64,000 bases of DNA from Clostridium sp. 28_17. GTDB lineage: Bacteria > Bacillota > Clostridia > TANB77 > CAG-508. The notes below the pieces were generated by a model. The model was not told the origin of the DNA and searched no databases. It worked only from the letters and a program-made list of their open reading frames with translations. Positions within the stretch are counted from its first letter, which is position 1. The number at the start of each line of letters is the position of its first letter. The translations under genes were made by a program, and so were the position numbers. Shown one piece after another: positions 16,409 to 26,530 of the stretch. The DNA is taken from contig MNRS01000018.1 of NCBI GenBank assembly GCA_001916065.1, forward strand, positions 62,001-126,000. The letters are read 5' to 3'.

Positions 16409-19400
16409 TTATTTATTTCTGTCTACAACATATTTCTTAATAAAGAATACTCCAACTCCAACTATTGCTACTGCAATAATTCCAATAACTGTAGGTAATA
16501 CATAGTTTCTATTTTCACCTGTACTTGGTATAATTACTGTCTTTTCAGCATTATCTGTATCAAAGAAGAATTTACCATTATTCCATGTAACTTTAACTGG
16601 TGTACCTGTAAAATCTCCATCTTTTCTAGTAACATCAACAATTTCTGTCTTGTTATCAAAAGTATTATCTTCAGAACTTGTCAATAATTTAGATGCTTTT
16701 AATGTAACTTCATTAGATTCACCTGGTGCTAAATCTTTTTGTAATTTAGAAGTATAATATGTTTTAATTGAATTTAAGTAATCTGTATTTCCTTTTTCAC
16801 TAGCATTTACTTCTTCAATAAATGTATTTTCTTTCTTCTCCCAAGTATTATCTGGTACAAATACTATTTTTCCATCTAAGTAATCAATTACACCTGTTAC
16901 AGAGTTCTTAATAAGTTGTGCTCCTTTTTTATTACCATATAGATAATAATTTGGTGAATCATAATCTTTTTCACTTACATTTGTAACTTTAATAGCATAA
17001 GTAACTTCTACTGTTGCACCTTCTATTAATTCTGAGTCAAGTTCTGCTCTTAAAATTCCATTTACGTTAATTCCATTTGTATTTGTTGGTCCCATATATG
17101 ATAAGTTTGAATGGCTTCCTTTTAGTTTACCATCTTCTGTAACTTCTGCATCCATTAATATTTGACCATTTGCTAGTGTAATTTTAAATGCAGATACTCT
17201 CTTAGAAATATCCATTAGTTGTTTTGCTCTTTCTACTATTCCAAAGTCAACATTTTTAACTATGAATTCAACTTTGTCATCATTTCCATCTGTAATTGTT
17301 GTGTCGTATTCTACACTAAATGACATTGCTGGTGTTTTTGAATCCATTGATGTTGTTTTTATTACATCTGATGTTCCTTCATATGCCTTGTTTATTTCAT
17401 CTTCTGCATTATTTCTTGTAATTTTTCTCATTTCTGCATCTATTGTTTTTCTAGTATCTATATTATCTAATGCATCTGTTTTTCTAGTATTTACATCTTT
17501 TTTATACCATTCTTTGTCATTTTGGTCTCTTGATTCATCATATATTGTTCCTTTATAGTATTGAACTTTATATGTCTTATTTCCCCAAGTATAAGTTAAG
17601 TTGTAGTTACCTGGTATATATCCCTCAATTTTGAAGTTTCCATTTTCATCAGTTGTTACTTCTTTTGAAATTCTTTCTCCATCATAACTACTATCATCTT
17701 TTCCAATTTCATCTAGTCTTACTTTTACTCCTGCAACTGTTGCTTCTCCATTGTCATATACACCATTTCCAAGTCTTTCATTGTCTTTATTTACTGTTGC
17801 ATTATCAACAAATACTGTTCCAATTATTGATCTTGCATTCTTAAGTTCCAATTTTAAAGATGTTGCTGAATCTGTATCATCTTCGTAGGTGTCTATTTTT
17901 CCAACTGTAATATTTGCTGGTACAGAGTCTTTATCTACAACTGCAACTGGTGTTTGTGTATTATTGTCTTTAAATGTTGTATAAGAATTGATTTCTGCTA
18001 CATTGTTAAGCACTTCTTGGTTATTTACAATCTTCAATACCGCTTCTCTATTTAATTGGAATTGAACATATACAAATTTTGCTTGACCTGGAGTCAATTC
18101 TGTGTTTATATCTATTACATATTTAGAATATTTGTCATTATATTCTTGTTTATTTCCATATTGTAAATTTCCTGTAATATTGTCTTTGTCGTCAATTGCT
18201 GTTCCTGCTGCAATCATATCAAAGTTTTTGTCTGCATAATCAACTATACTATTTATTCTGCCTAGATATGTTGATTCATTGTTTACTGCTATTTTATATG
18301 TTACATATACTTTTAGTTCATTGTCTTTATGATTTGGTGCTTCATATTCAGCGTCTGCTGTATAAATTGCTCGTTTATATGTTCCATTATTTTTTTGGAA
18401 TTTAACTCCTACATTCCATGAAGAATCTGCATTTACGTCATTACCATTGTTTGTATATCTAACACTTCCATATCTATAAATGTGTGAGAATCCGTTTACA
18501 CTAACTCTTACATTATATAAATCTTGCATCAATGAGTAGTCTGCTTGTGCCTTTTTAAATAGTCCTAAATTTACATATCTTATTTCTTCTGCTCCTGGTG
18601 TAAATGAATTGTATATATTAAATCCTGCTTCATTTGTTCTTGCATATACATTACATCCAGAACAATCTTTTATTGAACTTGAGTAGTTTGCTGTGTTATT
18701 ATAATTTACTGTTACTCCATTTATATTTAAACTTTGTGTTCCATTTCCATCTACACTTGTAAATTTGCTATCTAATACATTTCTTGTTGCTGTGTCTATT
18801 GCTTTTGAACCATTATTTTGTGTCAATTTTGCTGCTACTGATTGGTATCTTAGTCCACAATATTCAAATTCAACATAGTATTCTCCTTTTTGTATTGCAT
18901 CTAAGTCAACATCAACAAATTGATATTCTCCACCATTTATTTCTGAATATAATCCTAATTCTGATGTTGTTGTTCTCTTTATTTCGTTTCCATTTTTGTC
19001 TCTTAGATATACTGTTATTCCATTAAATCCTTCACCATCGTTATCATCTTCTTGTTTATATTGGTCATCTCTTAATGTTGTTTTTCCTGTTTCTGTATCT
19101 AACCATACATATCCTGATAATTTGACCCTGTATTGGTGGTTTGTAATTTTTACTTCATGTTCTTTGTTTAATGTAAATTCTTTGCCGATGTTTTGTGCAT
19201 ATCCATATTTGTCATTTGTTGCTTCTACTGCTTTCATTGAATTTTCTGCTGTTGTTTCACCTGAAATTGTTGCATTTAGTTTACCATCTTTGTCTGTATA
19301 AAAGATTTTTGCTTGTTCAATATTAGAAACACTCCATTTTAAATCGTTTCCCATATATCTTGTTACCCAATTTCCATCTCTATATACAGATGCTTTTAAT

Positions 19401-20455
19401 TTAAATCCAACATGATCTAGTGGAATTTTTTCATCTCTGTCATCTACCTTATTTAATCCAATATTTATTGTTAATGGTACAGAATATTCTTCTGTTCCTT
19501 CTCCAGTTGCTGGCAATTCTTTACTTTCTACATCAACATATATTACGTTTTGGTATGCAGATGATTCTAACATCCAAATTTTTGCTCCATATACTTTTGT
19601 GCTATCTGCTTCTGATTTTGTTTTAATTTTTATTCCTTTGAATTCCTTCATGTTTGCTTTTGAATTTACATCTACATAAAATGACTCTCCTGTTGCTATT
19701 TCGGTTTTATCTATAACATTTGCAGTATTTCCTGAATATTTTACAAATCTTATATTTGAACTTGCAACATCTCCATTGTCTCCTGTAACTGTAACTTCTT
19801 CTACAGTTCCTTGGAAGTTCCAGTTAAATGGTCCTATCCTGTAATATTCACCAACATCTACAACTGTTAAGTTATTTTTGTTTGTTGCTCCTGTTACTGT
19901 TAAACTTGTACTTCCTGTTGATGAAGACATTTTGTTATCTCCTATACTATCAGCATATTCAACCGCTCTTTTATTTATATTATTTGCACCAATCTTATCG
20001 TTTCCTGAGTAGGATTTTCCTAAAGATAACGTTGTTACCCATGAGTTTGTTATATGCCATAATGCATTTTGTGTATCTGAATTTTCTCCAGCTTTTCCAT
20101 ATCCACCTTGATTATTTAATATAAAGGCAACTTGTGCATTTAAATCACTTTTTACATTATATGATGAACCATTTGAATCTTTATATACTGTAGCATATTT
20201 TCCATCTATTTCTATATATTTTTTTAATGTATAAGATTTTTCTTCTTTTCTCAATTTTTTGTTGTGTTGGATACAATATGTACTATTATTACTTGTTAAT
20301 GATGAATAATTTAGTTTATATACTTTTCCAATTTTTGAGTATCCCGTACCTTTTAATTTTGATAAGTCACTTGTGGCTGCAAGAACCGCAGTAGTTAAAA
20401 ATCCTACTACAATTAATGCGGTTACTATATTTGTTATTATTTTAATTTTTTTCAT
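16409..20455 (-). CDS. Thioester-domain surface adhesin with sortase-type C-terminus
   Basis: 1348 residues. Signal peptide (about 1-27, ending AVLAA). Thioester (TQXA/TED) domain: STYCIQH with Cys61 and TQNALWHI with Gln129, the pair that forms the internal Cys-Gln thioester used for covalent binding to host amines. Then Cna/SpaA-like and SdrD-type beta domains, the clearest at about 450-560 (LSGYVWLDTE.., TTSELGLYS, GEYYVEFEY) and 880-1000 (IIGTVFVDN, VTTDENGNFKIEGYIPGNY). C-terminus: IIPSTGENR (about 1308-1316), membrane helix and KKYVVDRNK tail, a sorting signal with IPSTG in place of LPXTG. An internal LPATG at about 313 has no helix after it. It lies 18 bp downstream of the 1627-residue gene, same strand, so one operon. 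AAGGAGGGG before ATG 20455. Confidence 0.85.
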   Translation of the reverse strand: MKKIKIITNIVTALIVVGFLTTAVLAATSDLSKLKGTGYSKIGKVYKLNYSSLTSNNSTYCIQHNKKLRKEEKSYTLKKYIEIDGKYATVYKDSNGSSYNVKSDLNAQVAFILNNQGGYGKAGENSDTQNALWHITNSWVTTLSLGKSYSGNDKIGANNINKRAVEYADSIGDNKMSSSTGSTSLTVTGATNKNNLTVVDVGEYYRIGPFNWNFQGTVEEVTVTGDNGDVASSNIRFVKYSGNTANVIDKTEIATGESFYVDVNSKANMKEFKGIKIKTKSEADSTKVYGAKIWMLESSAYQNVIYVDVESKELPATGEGTEEYSVPLTINIGLNKVDDRDEKIPLDHVGFKLKASVYRDGNWVTRYMGNDLKWSVSNIEQAKIFYTDKDGKLNATISGETTAENSMKAVEATNDKYGYAQNIGKEFTLNKEHEVKITNHQYRVKLSGYVWLDTETGKTTLRDDQYKQEDDNDGEGFNGITVYLRDKNGNEIKRTTTSELGLYSEINGGEYQFVDVDLDAIQKGEYYVEFEYCGLRYQSVAAKLTQNNGSKAIDTATRNVLDSKFTSVDGNGTQSLNINGVTVNYNNTANYSSSIKDCSGCNVYARTNEAGFNIYNSFTPGAEEIRYVNLGLFKKAQADYSLMQDLYNVRVSVNGFSHIYRYGSVRYTNNGNDVNADSSWNVGVKFQKNNGTYKRAIYTADAEYEAPNHKDNELKVYVTYKIAVNNESTYLGRINSIVDYADKNFDMIAAGTAIDDKDNITGNLQYGNKQEYNDKYSKYVIDINTELTPGQAKFVYVQFQLNREAVLKIVNNQEVLNNVAEINSYTTFKDNNTQTPVAVVDKDSVPANITVGKIDTYEDDTDSATSLKLELKNARSIIGTVFVDNATVNKDNERLGNGVYDNGEATVAGVKVRLDEIGKDDSSYDGERISKEVTTDENGNFKIEGYIPGNYNLTYTWGNKTYKVQYYKGTIYDESRDQNDKEWYKKDVNTRKTDALDNIDTRKTIDAEMRKITRNNAEDEINKAYEGTSDVIKTTSMDSKTPAMSFSVEYDTTITDGNDDKVEFIVKNVDFGIVERAKQLMDISKRVSAFKITLANGQILMDAEVTEDGKLKGSHSNLSYMGPTNTNGINVNGILRAELDSELIEGATVEVTYAIKVTNVSEKDYDSPNYYLYGNKKGAQLIKNSVTGVIDYLDGKIVFVPDNTWEKKENTFIEEVNASEKGNTDYLNSIKTYYTSKLQKDLAPGESNEVTLKASKLLTSSEDNTFDNKTEIVDVTRKDGDFTGTPVKVTWNNGKFFFDTDNAEKTVIIPSTGENRNYVLPTVIGIIAVAIVGVGVFFIKKYVVDRNK

Positions 20456-20473
20456 TCTATTTTCCCCTCCTTC

Positions 20474-23400
20474 CTATATAAAGTTCCTATGTGTTATTAA
20501 TCTTCTTATATAATATACTGCTACTCCAAGTATTACTATTGATGATATTACTAATAATACTGTTGTTACTACCTGACCTGTTCTAATACTTATAATTAAA
20601 TCTGCAGATCCCATATCATTTTCGCCTTTTACTTTATTTCCTTCTGTTGAGTTTTTATCTTTTAAGCCTAATTCATTATATGATTCTGCAATTTCTGCAG
20701 TATTGTTTATAAGTCCTGTGTTGTTTTCTTTCATTTGTTTTATAACTGTTAATTTAACTTCTTTACTTTCTCCAGGTTGTAATTTTTCATTTGCTAAACT
20801 TGTACAGTATATATCACTTCCTGATTGATACCAATCTTTGTTTAGTTCTGAACTAAATTTATAATCACTAGATAAGTAATCTGCTATTTTTTTAATGTAT
20901 GCAGTTACATCACCTTTGTTTGTTACTCTAATTGTGTATTCTACTACTACTGTAGTTGAATTTACTTGTTTTGCATCAATTTCTGCTTTTGCTAATGTTT
21001 GATTATTGTATTCGTTTGTAACAGTTTTATTGTTTTGTACTGTTACTTTTGTTATGTATTTATCTAATTGTAAATCATATGTTTTTGCATTTATTAAACC
21101 AATATTAATATTTGCAATATTCTCTGTATCAACATTTATAATTTCTGTTGTTGCAACATTTTTTTCTTCATTATTAATTTTTAAGTTTTTGTTAATTACT
21201 TTTGATGTCATTGTACTTGCAACACCTTGTTTTTCAAATGTTGTTAATCCATATTTTGTTGTATCATATTCAAATACTACTAAATATTGTCCTTTTGGAA
21301 CTCTATCAAAACTATAGAATCCCGTTGATGTTGTTTTTGCTTCTAAGTCATTTCCGTTTGAATCTTTTACATATTTATTTGTTGTAACATCTAATAATTT
21401 TGCAGTTATGTCTTCTACTGCTTGTTCTTGGTTGTCTTTTTGTCCATTTTCATTTGCGTCAACCCATGCAGTACCAGAAATTATTCTATATTGAACATTT
21501 GTATTATTTTCTTCATTATTTGAGTTATTTCCATTGTTGTTTCCATTTGTTCCGTCACCATTACCATTATTTCCATCTACAAAGTCTTTATCTGGTTGTA
21601 AAATATGTTGTATTTTTGCATTTGCAATTTCTATACTATTTTCTTCTAATGAAATTTCATCTATAATTTCTGTAGCTGTTTTATTACCATATACCATATT
21701 TACTGTTGTTTCTAGTTGATATTCTATACTTTGTCCTGGTTCTAATGTAATATCATTTATTTTTATTAATTGTTTATTTTTACTATTGTCAGATATCTTA
21801 GTATAATTTTCGTTTGAAAGTTCTTCGCCGTTTTTTAATATTTTTGTTAAAGAAACTTCATTTGCTATCCAATTTTTTAGTGTAACTGTATCCGCTACTT
21901 TTGATCCCGTATTTTTTATGACAATATTATATTTGATTGTGTCTCCAGATTTAACATAGTCTCCACTATTTTCTGAAGTTGCATTCATTTCTAGTATTAC
22001 AGATGATGCTACAGTTGAGTTAACTTCATTTGAACTGTATTCTATATTATTTGCATATACCTTTGCAGACATAACAGATAAAGCATCTTTATCTAATTTA
22101 TTTATTGTTACATAACTTACTACTTCTACTGTTTCTCCTGCTTTTATTTTGTCTATTGTAATATTGTCTTCATTTTCTACTGTTTTACTTTCATCATTAA
22201 ATACATATGAAATTTCAGTAATTTTTGCTGTATTGTTTGTATTGTATTTTACATTTACATTTTTTAAGTCTTTATTTTTTTTGTTTGTTACATATAAAAT
22301 ATATCTATAACTGTATCCACCTTCTACAATTCCATCTGTTGCATCTATAGATACTAATTTAACTTCAACATTTCCTTCTGCTACTTTTGTTTTCACTTCA
22401 TTTGATGTTTTTGTTTTTTCTCCATATTTCGTTACTACAGTATTTTTTATTTCTTTACCGGCCATTCCATCATTTACTTTTACTTCATAATATTTTGTAA
22501 TTGTTTGGCCTTTTGCTAAGTTTTCTATATTAAACTCAACATCTTTTTTATTTTCATCAATAAAGCCTAAGTCATCTGGATCTACTTCATTATTTAATTT
22601 ATCAGAATTTACATATGTTGTTCCATCTGGCACTTTTCCTGTTACAACTATATTATTCATATCTTCTGAACCAGTATTTGAAACAGTGATTGCATATCTT
22701 AAAATTCCATTTTCTTTTACTTCATTATTTTCATTTCCCGCAACTAATGCTCTTAACACTGTATCTATAACTGCTCCTTTTGGAGTTGAAAGTGTGCTTT
22801 TACTTATTTCTGTTTTTTCTTCTGATGTTATATTTGTGTAATAAACAATGTAATTTTCTTCTGCTACTTGATTATAATCTAATCCTTCAGGTATAACTAC
22901 ACTATATGCTAAATCAATTTCTTTCTTAACATCTAATTCGTCAACTACAACTAAATATTTTTTTACATCATTTTTATTTGTTAAATTTTCTGTCCATTTA
23001 TTATCTTTATTATTTAAATCAGTTGTTGCATTAGCATTTTCTGAATAATAAACTTTTACTTTATTTTGTTCAACTCCAGTAACTGAAATGTTATTTACTT
23101 CTACATTAATGTTATTTGAATCTGTTGCTTTATTTGTTGGGAATGTACCTAATATTCTAACATTTGATATTTTATTTTCTTTGTTATTTATTATTCTCTT
23201 TTGATATACTGCTTCATCTCTATCTGATGAGATTTTTAATTCTCCATTTGCATTTCCTTGATTATTTACAACATCTATTCCAAATTTTGAAACCTGATTT
23301 GTTGTAACAACTCCCGCATAAGAAATAATGTTTATATCTTTAGAAACTGTACCAACATTTTTTCCATTTTCATAATTTATAGCATTTTCGTTTGTGTATG

Positions 23401-25357
23401 TTAATACAACACTTTCTTTACTACTTGCTATTTTTGTATCTGTTGTCAAATTTGCATTTACAATAATTGTTGCACCATCAATTGCTTCATTTTTATATTT
23501 TGTTTGTTCACCTTGTAATTCAATTATAATTTCATTATTTGTTGTATCTAATTGTGATGATTTTATTTTTAACTCATCATCATATACTAAATTAATTGAA
23601 TTTACTTTTATGTTTTTTATTTGTGATGGTAATTTAAGTCTTAAAATTGGGTTCTTAAATAATTCATTTTTTTCTTCTCTAGATTTTAAAGTAATTCTAA
23701 ATTCAACATTGTTATTGGTTGTCATTGCAGATAAGTCTGTTCTGCTTACTTGTAAATCTGCAGAAGTTTGTGTTTCATCTAATTTTATGCTTGAATTATA
23801 TTTTGATACTTCATCTTCAGTGCCATTTGTATTATAAGCAACAATACTAGATAAATCTATTGTGTTTGCTTGTCTTACTTTATCTTTGTTTATTGTTCCA
23901 ATTGTTCTTGTAGTTTCTACTTCTATTTTACCAACATTTTCTGTTTGTTCTATTTTCATTGTAATTACTTCAACATTCTCTGGATATGAAACTAAAATGT
24001 TTCCATTTTCATCTGCCACAGTATCTTTGTTTATTGTTGCAATTACATTTCCATCGTTTGAATTTAAAATTGTTAATTTTCCATTTTGTCCTAATACTTT
24101 TTGGATTTGTGCTTTGCTAAATTTTGATGTTTTGTATGTTGACGCTATTTTTTCACCATTTATTGTTTGTTCACTTTCTTTAACTTTAGCATCTACTTCT
24201 ATGTTATTTAAATTTACATTAATAACATCTCTATATATAATATCTCTTGAAATTCCCGCATATAATTTTCCTTTATATATGCTTGTTTCATTTTGTTCAA
24301 TATTTGATGTTACAATTGAATTTTTTTCTCCTTTTGTAACCGTTATTTCACTTCCTGCTGTATAAACTGTAGATTTTTTGTCGTATAATGAAATTTTAGA
24401 ATCTACTGCTGATTTTTCACTATTTATTTCTACATCTTTATCATATACATATGTTACTACAAAATTGTCGCATCCATTTTTTATCCATGAAACTTTTCCA
24501 TTATTTAATTTATTTTCTAATTTAATTTCTATCTTTCCTGTTTGATTATTGTAATTCCAGTTGTCTGTTGATAATTCTTTTCCTGTTGTTGTTAATACAT
24601 CATTTGCGTTTACAATTACATTTTCAGGATATCTATTTGAAATTTTAGGGGCTTGAATATTTACAATTGTTTCTTTTACAGGATATAAATTGTTGTTTAA
24701 CCCTGATTTAACTTGCAATTGTACAATTCTTTTTTCTTGTCCATTTACTTTTAAGATTTTATTTGTTATTACTTCTTGTGATAGCATAATTGCATCATCA
24801 GCACTATCATATGGTCTTACAAGATTTAATGTTATTTTTTTATCAGTATTTATGTTTATATCTTTTTGTGTTCCATCTTTGTAAGTACCTTTTATAGAAA
24901 CACTACTTCCCATATCTATATAATTTAAGTCAAATTGCTCGTCTTTTAATAGTTCTATTCCTACTTCTATTTCTTTGTTTTCTCCGGCATTAATTTGATT
25001 TAAATATACTACATTGTTTTCTATTTTGCTAACACTATCACTTAATATATTTGATTTTAGTCTAAAATTAGCATTATTTAGTACTATATTTCCATTGAAA
25101 TATCCTTCCTTATTTACTGCTACTTGGAAATATAATTTTAAGTCTTCTGCATTTGTTTTTGCATCCATACTTGTTGTTTTATTTCCATTTGCGTCTTTAA
25201 AATATGCCATAAATTCTACGTTTTTATGACTTGTACTACTGTCTATAGAATCTGCAGCATAAGAAACAACATCAACACATAGCATTATTACATTTGCCAT
25301 TGTTAATGTTAAAATTAATAACATTGCTGTTATTGCGTTTAAAATTCTTTGTTTCAT
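20474..25357 (-). CDS. Giant surface protein with DUF11-like and SdrD B-like domains
   Basis: 1627 residues, one of the longest genes here. Signal peptide (about 1-35, IMLCVDVVSYAADS). It then contains many Asn/Lys/Thr-rich beta domains, among them DUF11-type units (ILRYAITVSNTGSEDMNNIVV near 900 and IKYNIVIKNTGSKVADTVTL near 1170, shortened) and an SdrD B-like domain near 1330 (ISGTAWVDANENGQKD, TTSTGFYSFDRVPKGQYLV). C-terminal helix (VVTTVLLVISSIVILGVAVYY) with a basic tail RRLITHR, so membrane anchored. No LPXTG-like motif precedes the helix (ADLIISIRTG), unlike its neighbour. Likely a partner or stalk for the thioester adhesin encoded 18 bp downstream. TTAGGAGGTAAAGAGG precedes ATG 25357, and a consensus promoter lies 40 bp further upstream. 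Confidence 0.8.
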   Translation of the reverse strand: MKQRILNAITAMLLILTLTMANVIMLCVDVVSYAADSIDSSTSHKNVEFMAYFKDANGNKTTSMDAKTNAEDLKLYFQVAVNKEGYFNGNIVLNNANFRLKSNILSDSVSKIENNVVYLNQINAGENKEIEVGIELLKDEQFDLNYIDMGSSVSIKGTYKDGTQKDININTDKKITLNLVRPYDSADDAIMLSQEVITNKILKVNGQEKRIVQLQVKSGLNNNLYPVKETIVNIQAPKISNRYPENVIVNANDVLTTTGKELSTDNWNYNNQTGKIEIKLENKLNNGKVSWIKNGCDNFVVTYVYDKDVEINSEKSAVDSKISLYDKKSTVYTAGSEITVTKGEKNSIVTSNIEQNETSIYKGKLYAGISRDIIYRDVINVNLNNIEVDAKVKESEQTINGEKIASTYKTSKFSKAQIQKVLGQNGKLTILNSNDGNVIATINKDTVADENGNILVSYPENVEVITMKIEQTENVGKIEVETTRTIGTINKDKVRQANTIDLSSIVAYNTNGTEDEVSKYNSSIKLDETQTSADLQVSRTDLSAMTTNNNVEFRITLKSREEKNELFKNPILRLKLPSQIKNIKVNSINLVYDDELKIKSSQLDTTNNEIIIELQGEQTKYKNEAIDGATIIVNANLTTDTKIASSKESVVLTYTNENAINYENGKNVGTVSKDINIISYAGVVTTNQVSKFGIDVVNNQGNANGELKISSDRDEAVYQKRIINNKENKISNVRILGTFPTNKATDSNNINVEVNNISVTGVEQNKVKVYYSENANATTDLNNKDNKWTENLTNKNDVKKYLVVVDELDVKKEIDLAYSVVIPEGLDYNQVAEENYIVYYTNITSEEKTEISKSTLSTPKGAVIDTVLRALVAGNENNEVKENGILRYAITVSNTGSEDMNNIVVTGKVPDGTTYVNSDKLNNEVDPDDLGFIDENKKDVEFNIENLAKGQTITKYYEVKVNDGMAGKEIKNTVVTKYGEKTKTSNEVKTKVAEGNVEVKLVSIDATDGIVEGGYSYRYILYVTNKKNKDLKNVNVKYNTNNTAKITEISYVFNDESKTVENEDNITIDKIKAGETVEVVSYVTINKLDKDALSVMSAKVYANNIEYSSNEVNSTVASSVILEMNATSENSGDYVKSGDTIKYNIVIKNTGSKVADTVTLKNWIANEVSLTKILKNGEELSNENYTKISDNSKNKQLIKINDITLEPGQSIEYQLETTVNMVYGNKTATEIIDEISLEENSIEIANAKIQHILQPDKDFVDGNNGNGDGTNGNNNGNNSNNEENNTNVQYRIISGTAWVDANENGQKDNQEQAVEDITAKLLDVTTNKYVKDSNGNDLEAKTTSTGFYSFDRVPKGQYLVVFEYDTTKYGLTTFEKQGVASTMTSKVINKNLKINNEEKNVATTEIINVDTENIANINIGLINAKTYDLQLDKYITKVTVQNNKTVTNEYNNQTLAKAEIDAKQVNSTTVVVEYTIRVTNKGDVTAYIKKIADYLSSDYKFSSELNKDWYQSGSDIYCTSLANEKLQPGESKEVKLTVIKQMKENNTGLINNTAEIAESYNELGLKDKNSTEGNKVKGENDMGSADLIISIRTGQVVTTVLLVISSIVILGVAVYYIRRLITHRNFI

Positions 25358-25755
25358 CCTCTTTACCTCCTAAAATATTAAACTATTTTCTTATATATAA
25401 TATAAGTAATGCTTTTTGCTGTCAACCTTGTATTTTTGCATTTGTTTCATAGTATTACGGATGCTTATTTATGATTTATTTTTCTTTTTTATGTCTTTTT
25501 TATTACATTTATGTTACATTCTTTTTTGTATTTTTAAAATAATCTTTTTTACATAATACTACCAGAATAAATTATACACCTTTTTCAAGGTTTTTTCAAT
25601 ATTTTTTAGACATTTTTTTCCATTTTTTAGTTTACAGTGGTTGCAGTTATCAACCTATAAAAAGTATGCACATATTTTTTAAAATTTCATATACTATATA
25701 TTATATTACATATATAATCAAAAAAATTAATATATTATTTATAGAGGTGATAAAA
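25358..25755. other. AT-rich divergent intergenic region
   Basis: 398 bp. The left end holds the surface-operon promoter (25397-25425). The rest is A/T-rich with poly-T tracts. I looked for a cyclic-di-GMP riboswitch, common upstream of clostridial adhesins, and saw none; the surface-operon leader is only about 30 nt. A likely promoter for the 25756 gene cannot be placed with confidence. Confidence 0.5.
25397..25425 (-). promoter_or_regulatory. Promoter of the surface-protein operon
   Basis: TTGACA (25425-25420) and TATTAT (25402-25397) on minus, 17-base spacer. Vegetative sigma-A consensus, short leader. Confidence 0.85.
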
Positions 25756-26199
25756 ATGAATAATATGAACATTGATGAAAACACAATGAAAAACATAAAA
25801 AACATGGTAGACAATGACAATTTATCAGACGCTATATCAAACATATCTCCAGAAATGATACAAAATTTTTCAAAAATACTTTCTAGTCAAAAAGAACCAA
25901 ATTCGCAAAATACTCAACAACATGAAGAACCTGCGCACCAAAGTAGTACAAACACATCTTCACAAAGTAATAATTTTGATTTCAGTAATTTAGACATAAA
26001 CACAATAATGAAAATGTCTTCTGTAATTAATAAAATGAAAGATAACAAAAATGACCCGAGAGCCAATTTGTTAAATTCATTAAAACCATATTTGCGTGAT
26101 AGCAAAAAAGGTCAATTAGACAATTATATGAATTTATTAAATGTTGCCAAAATAGCTGAAATCATGAAAGATAACAAGGAGAATGATAATAATGTTTAG
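25756..26199 (+). CDS. Unknown small protein, possibly sporulation-linked
   Basis: 147 residues from ATG 25756, chosen because GAGGTGATAAAA precedes it; an in-frame ATG at 25666 has no ribosome site. The N-terminal third is acidic and helical (MDNMVDNDNLSDAISNISPEMI region), the middle is a Ser/Asn/Gln linker, and the C-terminus has NDPRANLLNSLKPYLRDSK followed by a helix, a pattern I have the impression of seeing in short clostridial proteins of unknown function. No membrane segment. Overlaps the next gene by 8 bp, so they are translationally coupled. No function proposed. Confidence 0.65.
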   Translation: MNNMNIDENTMKNIKNMVDNDNLSDAISNISPEMIQNFSKILSSQKEPNSQNTQQHEEPAHQSSTNTSSQSNNFDFSNLDINTIMKMSSVINKMKDNKNDPRANLLNSLKPYLRDSKKGQLDNYMNLLNVAKIAEIMKDNKENDNNV

Positions 26200-26530
26200 A
26201 TTTCCTTTTTATGGTTATCCTTACAACTACAACTATTATAGATACTATAATCAAATTCCACAAAATAACATATCTAATTTTGAAAAAGAAGCAAATAAAA
26301 ATATATTAAAAGAAAAAATAAGTGAAGATAATACTGAAAATAAAGAAAAAAGTAGTATTACTAATTCTAGAAATATTAGTAATACTACTGATAAACCTAT
26401 TTTTGAGATTTTAGGTATAAAACTTTTTTTAGATGATTTAATAATTATAGGTGTTATGTACTTTTTGTATCAACAACACGTTCATGATGAAATGTTATAT
26501 TTAATTTTATTTATGTTACTTTTTTCATAA
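26192..26530 (+). CDS. Unknown Tyr-rich small membrane-associated protein
   Basis: 112 residues from ATG 26192, set by AAGGAG at 26176-26181; an ATG three codons earlier is too close to it. The N-terminus is very rich in aromatic residues (FRFPFYGYPYNYNYYRYYNQ), the middle is polar, and the C-terminal 40 residues contain two hydrophobic stretches (FLDDLIIIGVMYFLYQQHV and MLYLILFMLLFS). Tyr-rich short proteins occur among spore coat and crust components, but that is only suggestive. Its stop codon directly abuts the stop of minC on the other strand, with no terminator visible. Confidence 0.65.
   Translation: MFRFPFYGYPYNYNYYRYYNQIPQNNISNFEKEANKNILKEKISEDNTENKEKSSITNSRNISNTTDKPIFEILGIKLFLDDLIIIGVMYFLYQQHVHDEMLYLILFMLLFS

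Noticed and set aside
19490..19520. Internal LPATG motif of the thioester adhesin as a sorting signal
   Set aside because: No membrane helix or basic tail follows; the terminal IPSTG with helix is the better signal.
25358..25460. Cyclic-di-GMP riboswitch before the surface operon
   Set aside because: The promoter leaves a leader of only about 30 nt and no conserved riboswitch core is visible.
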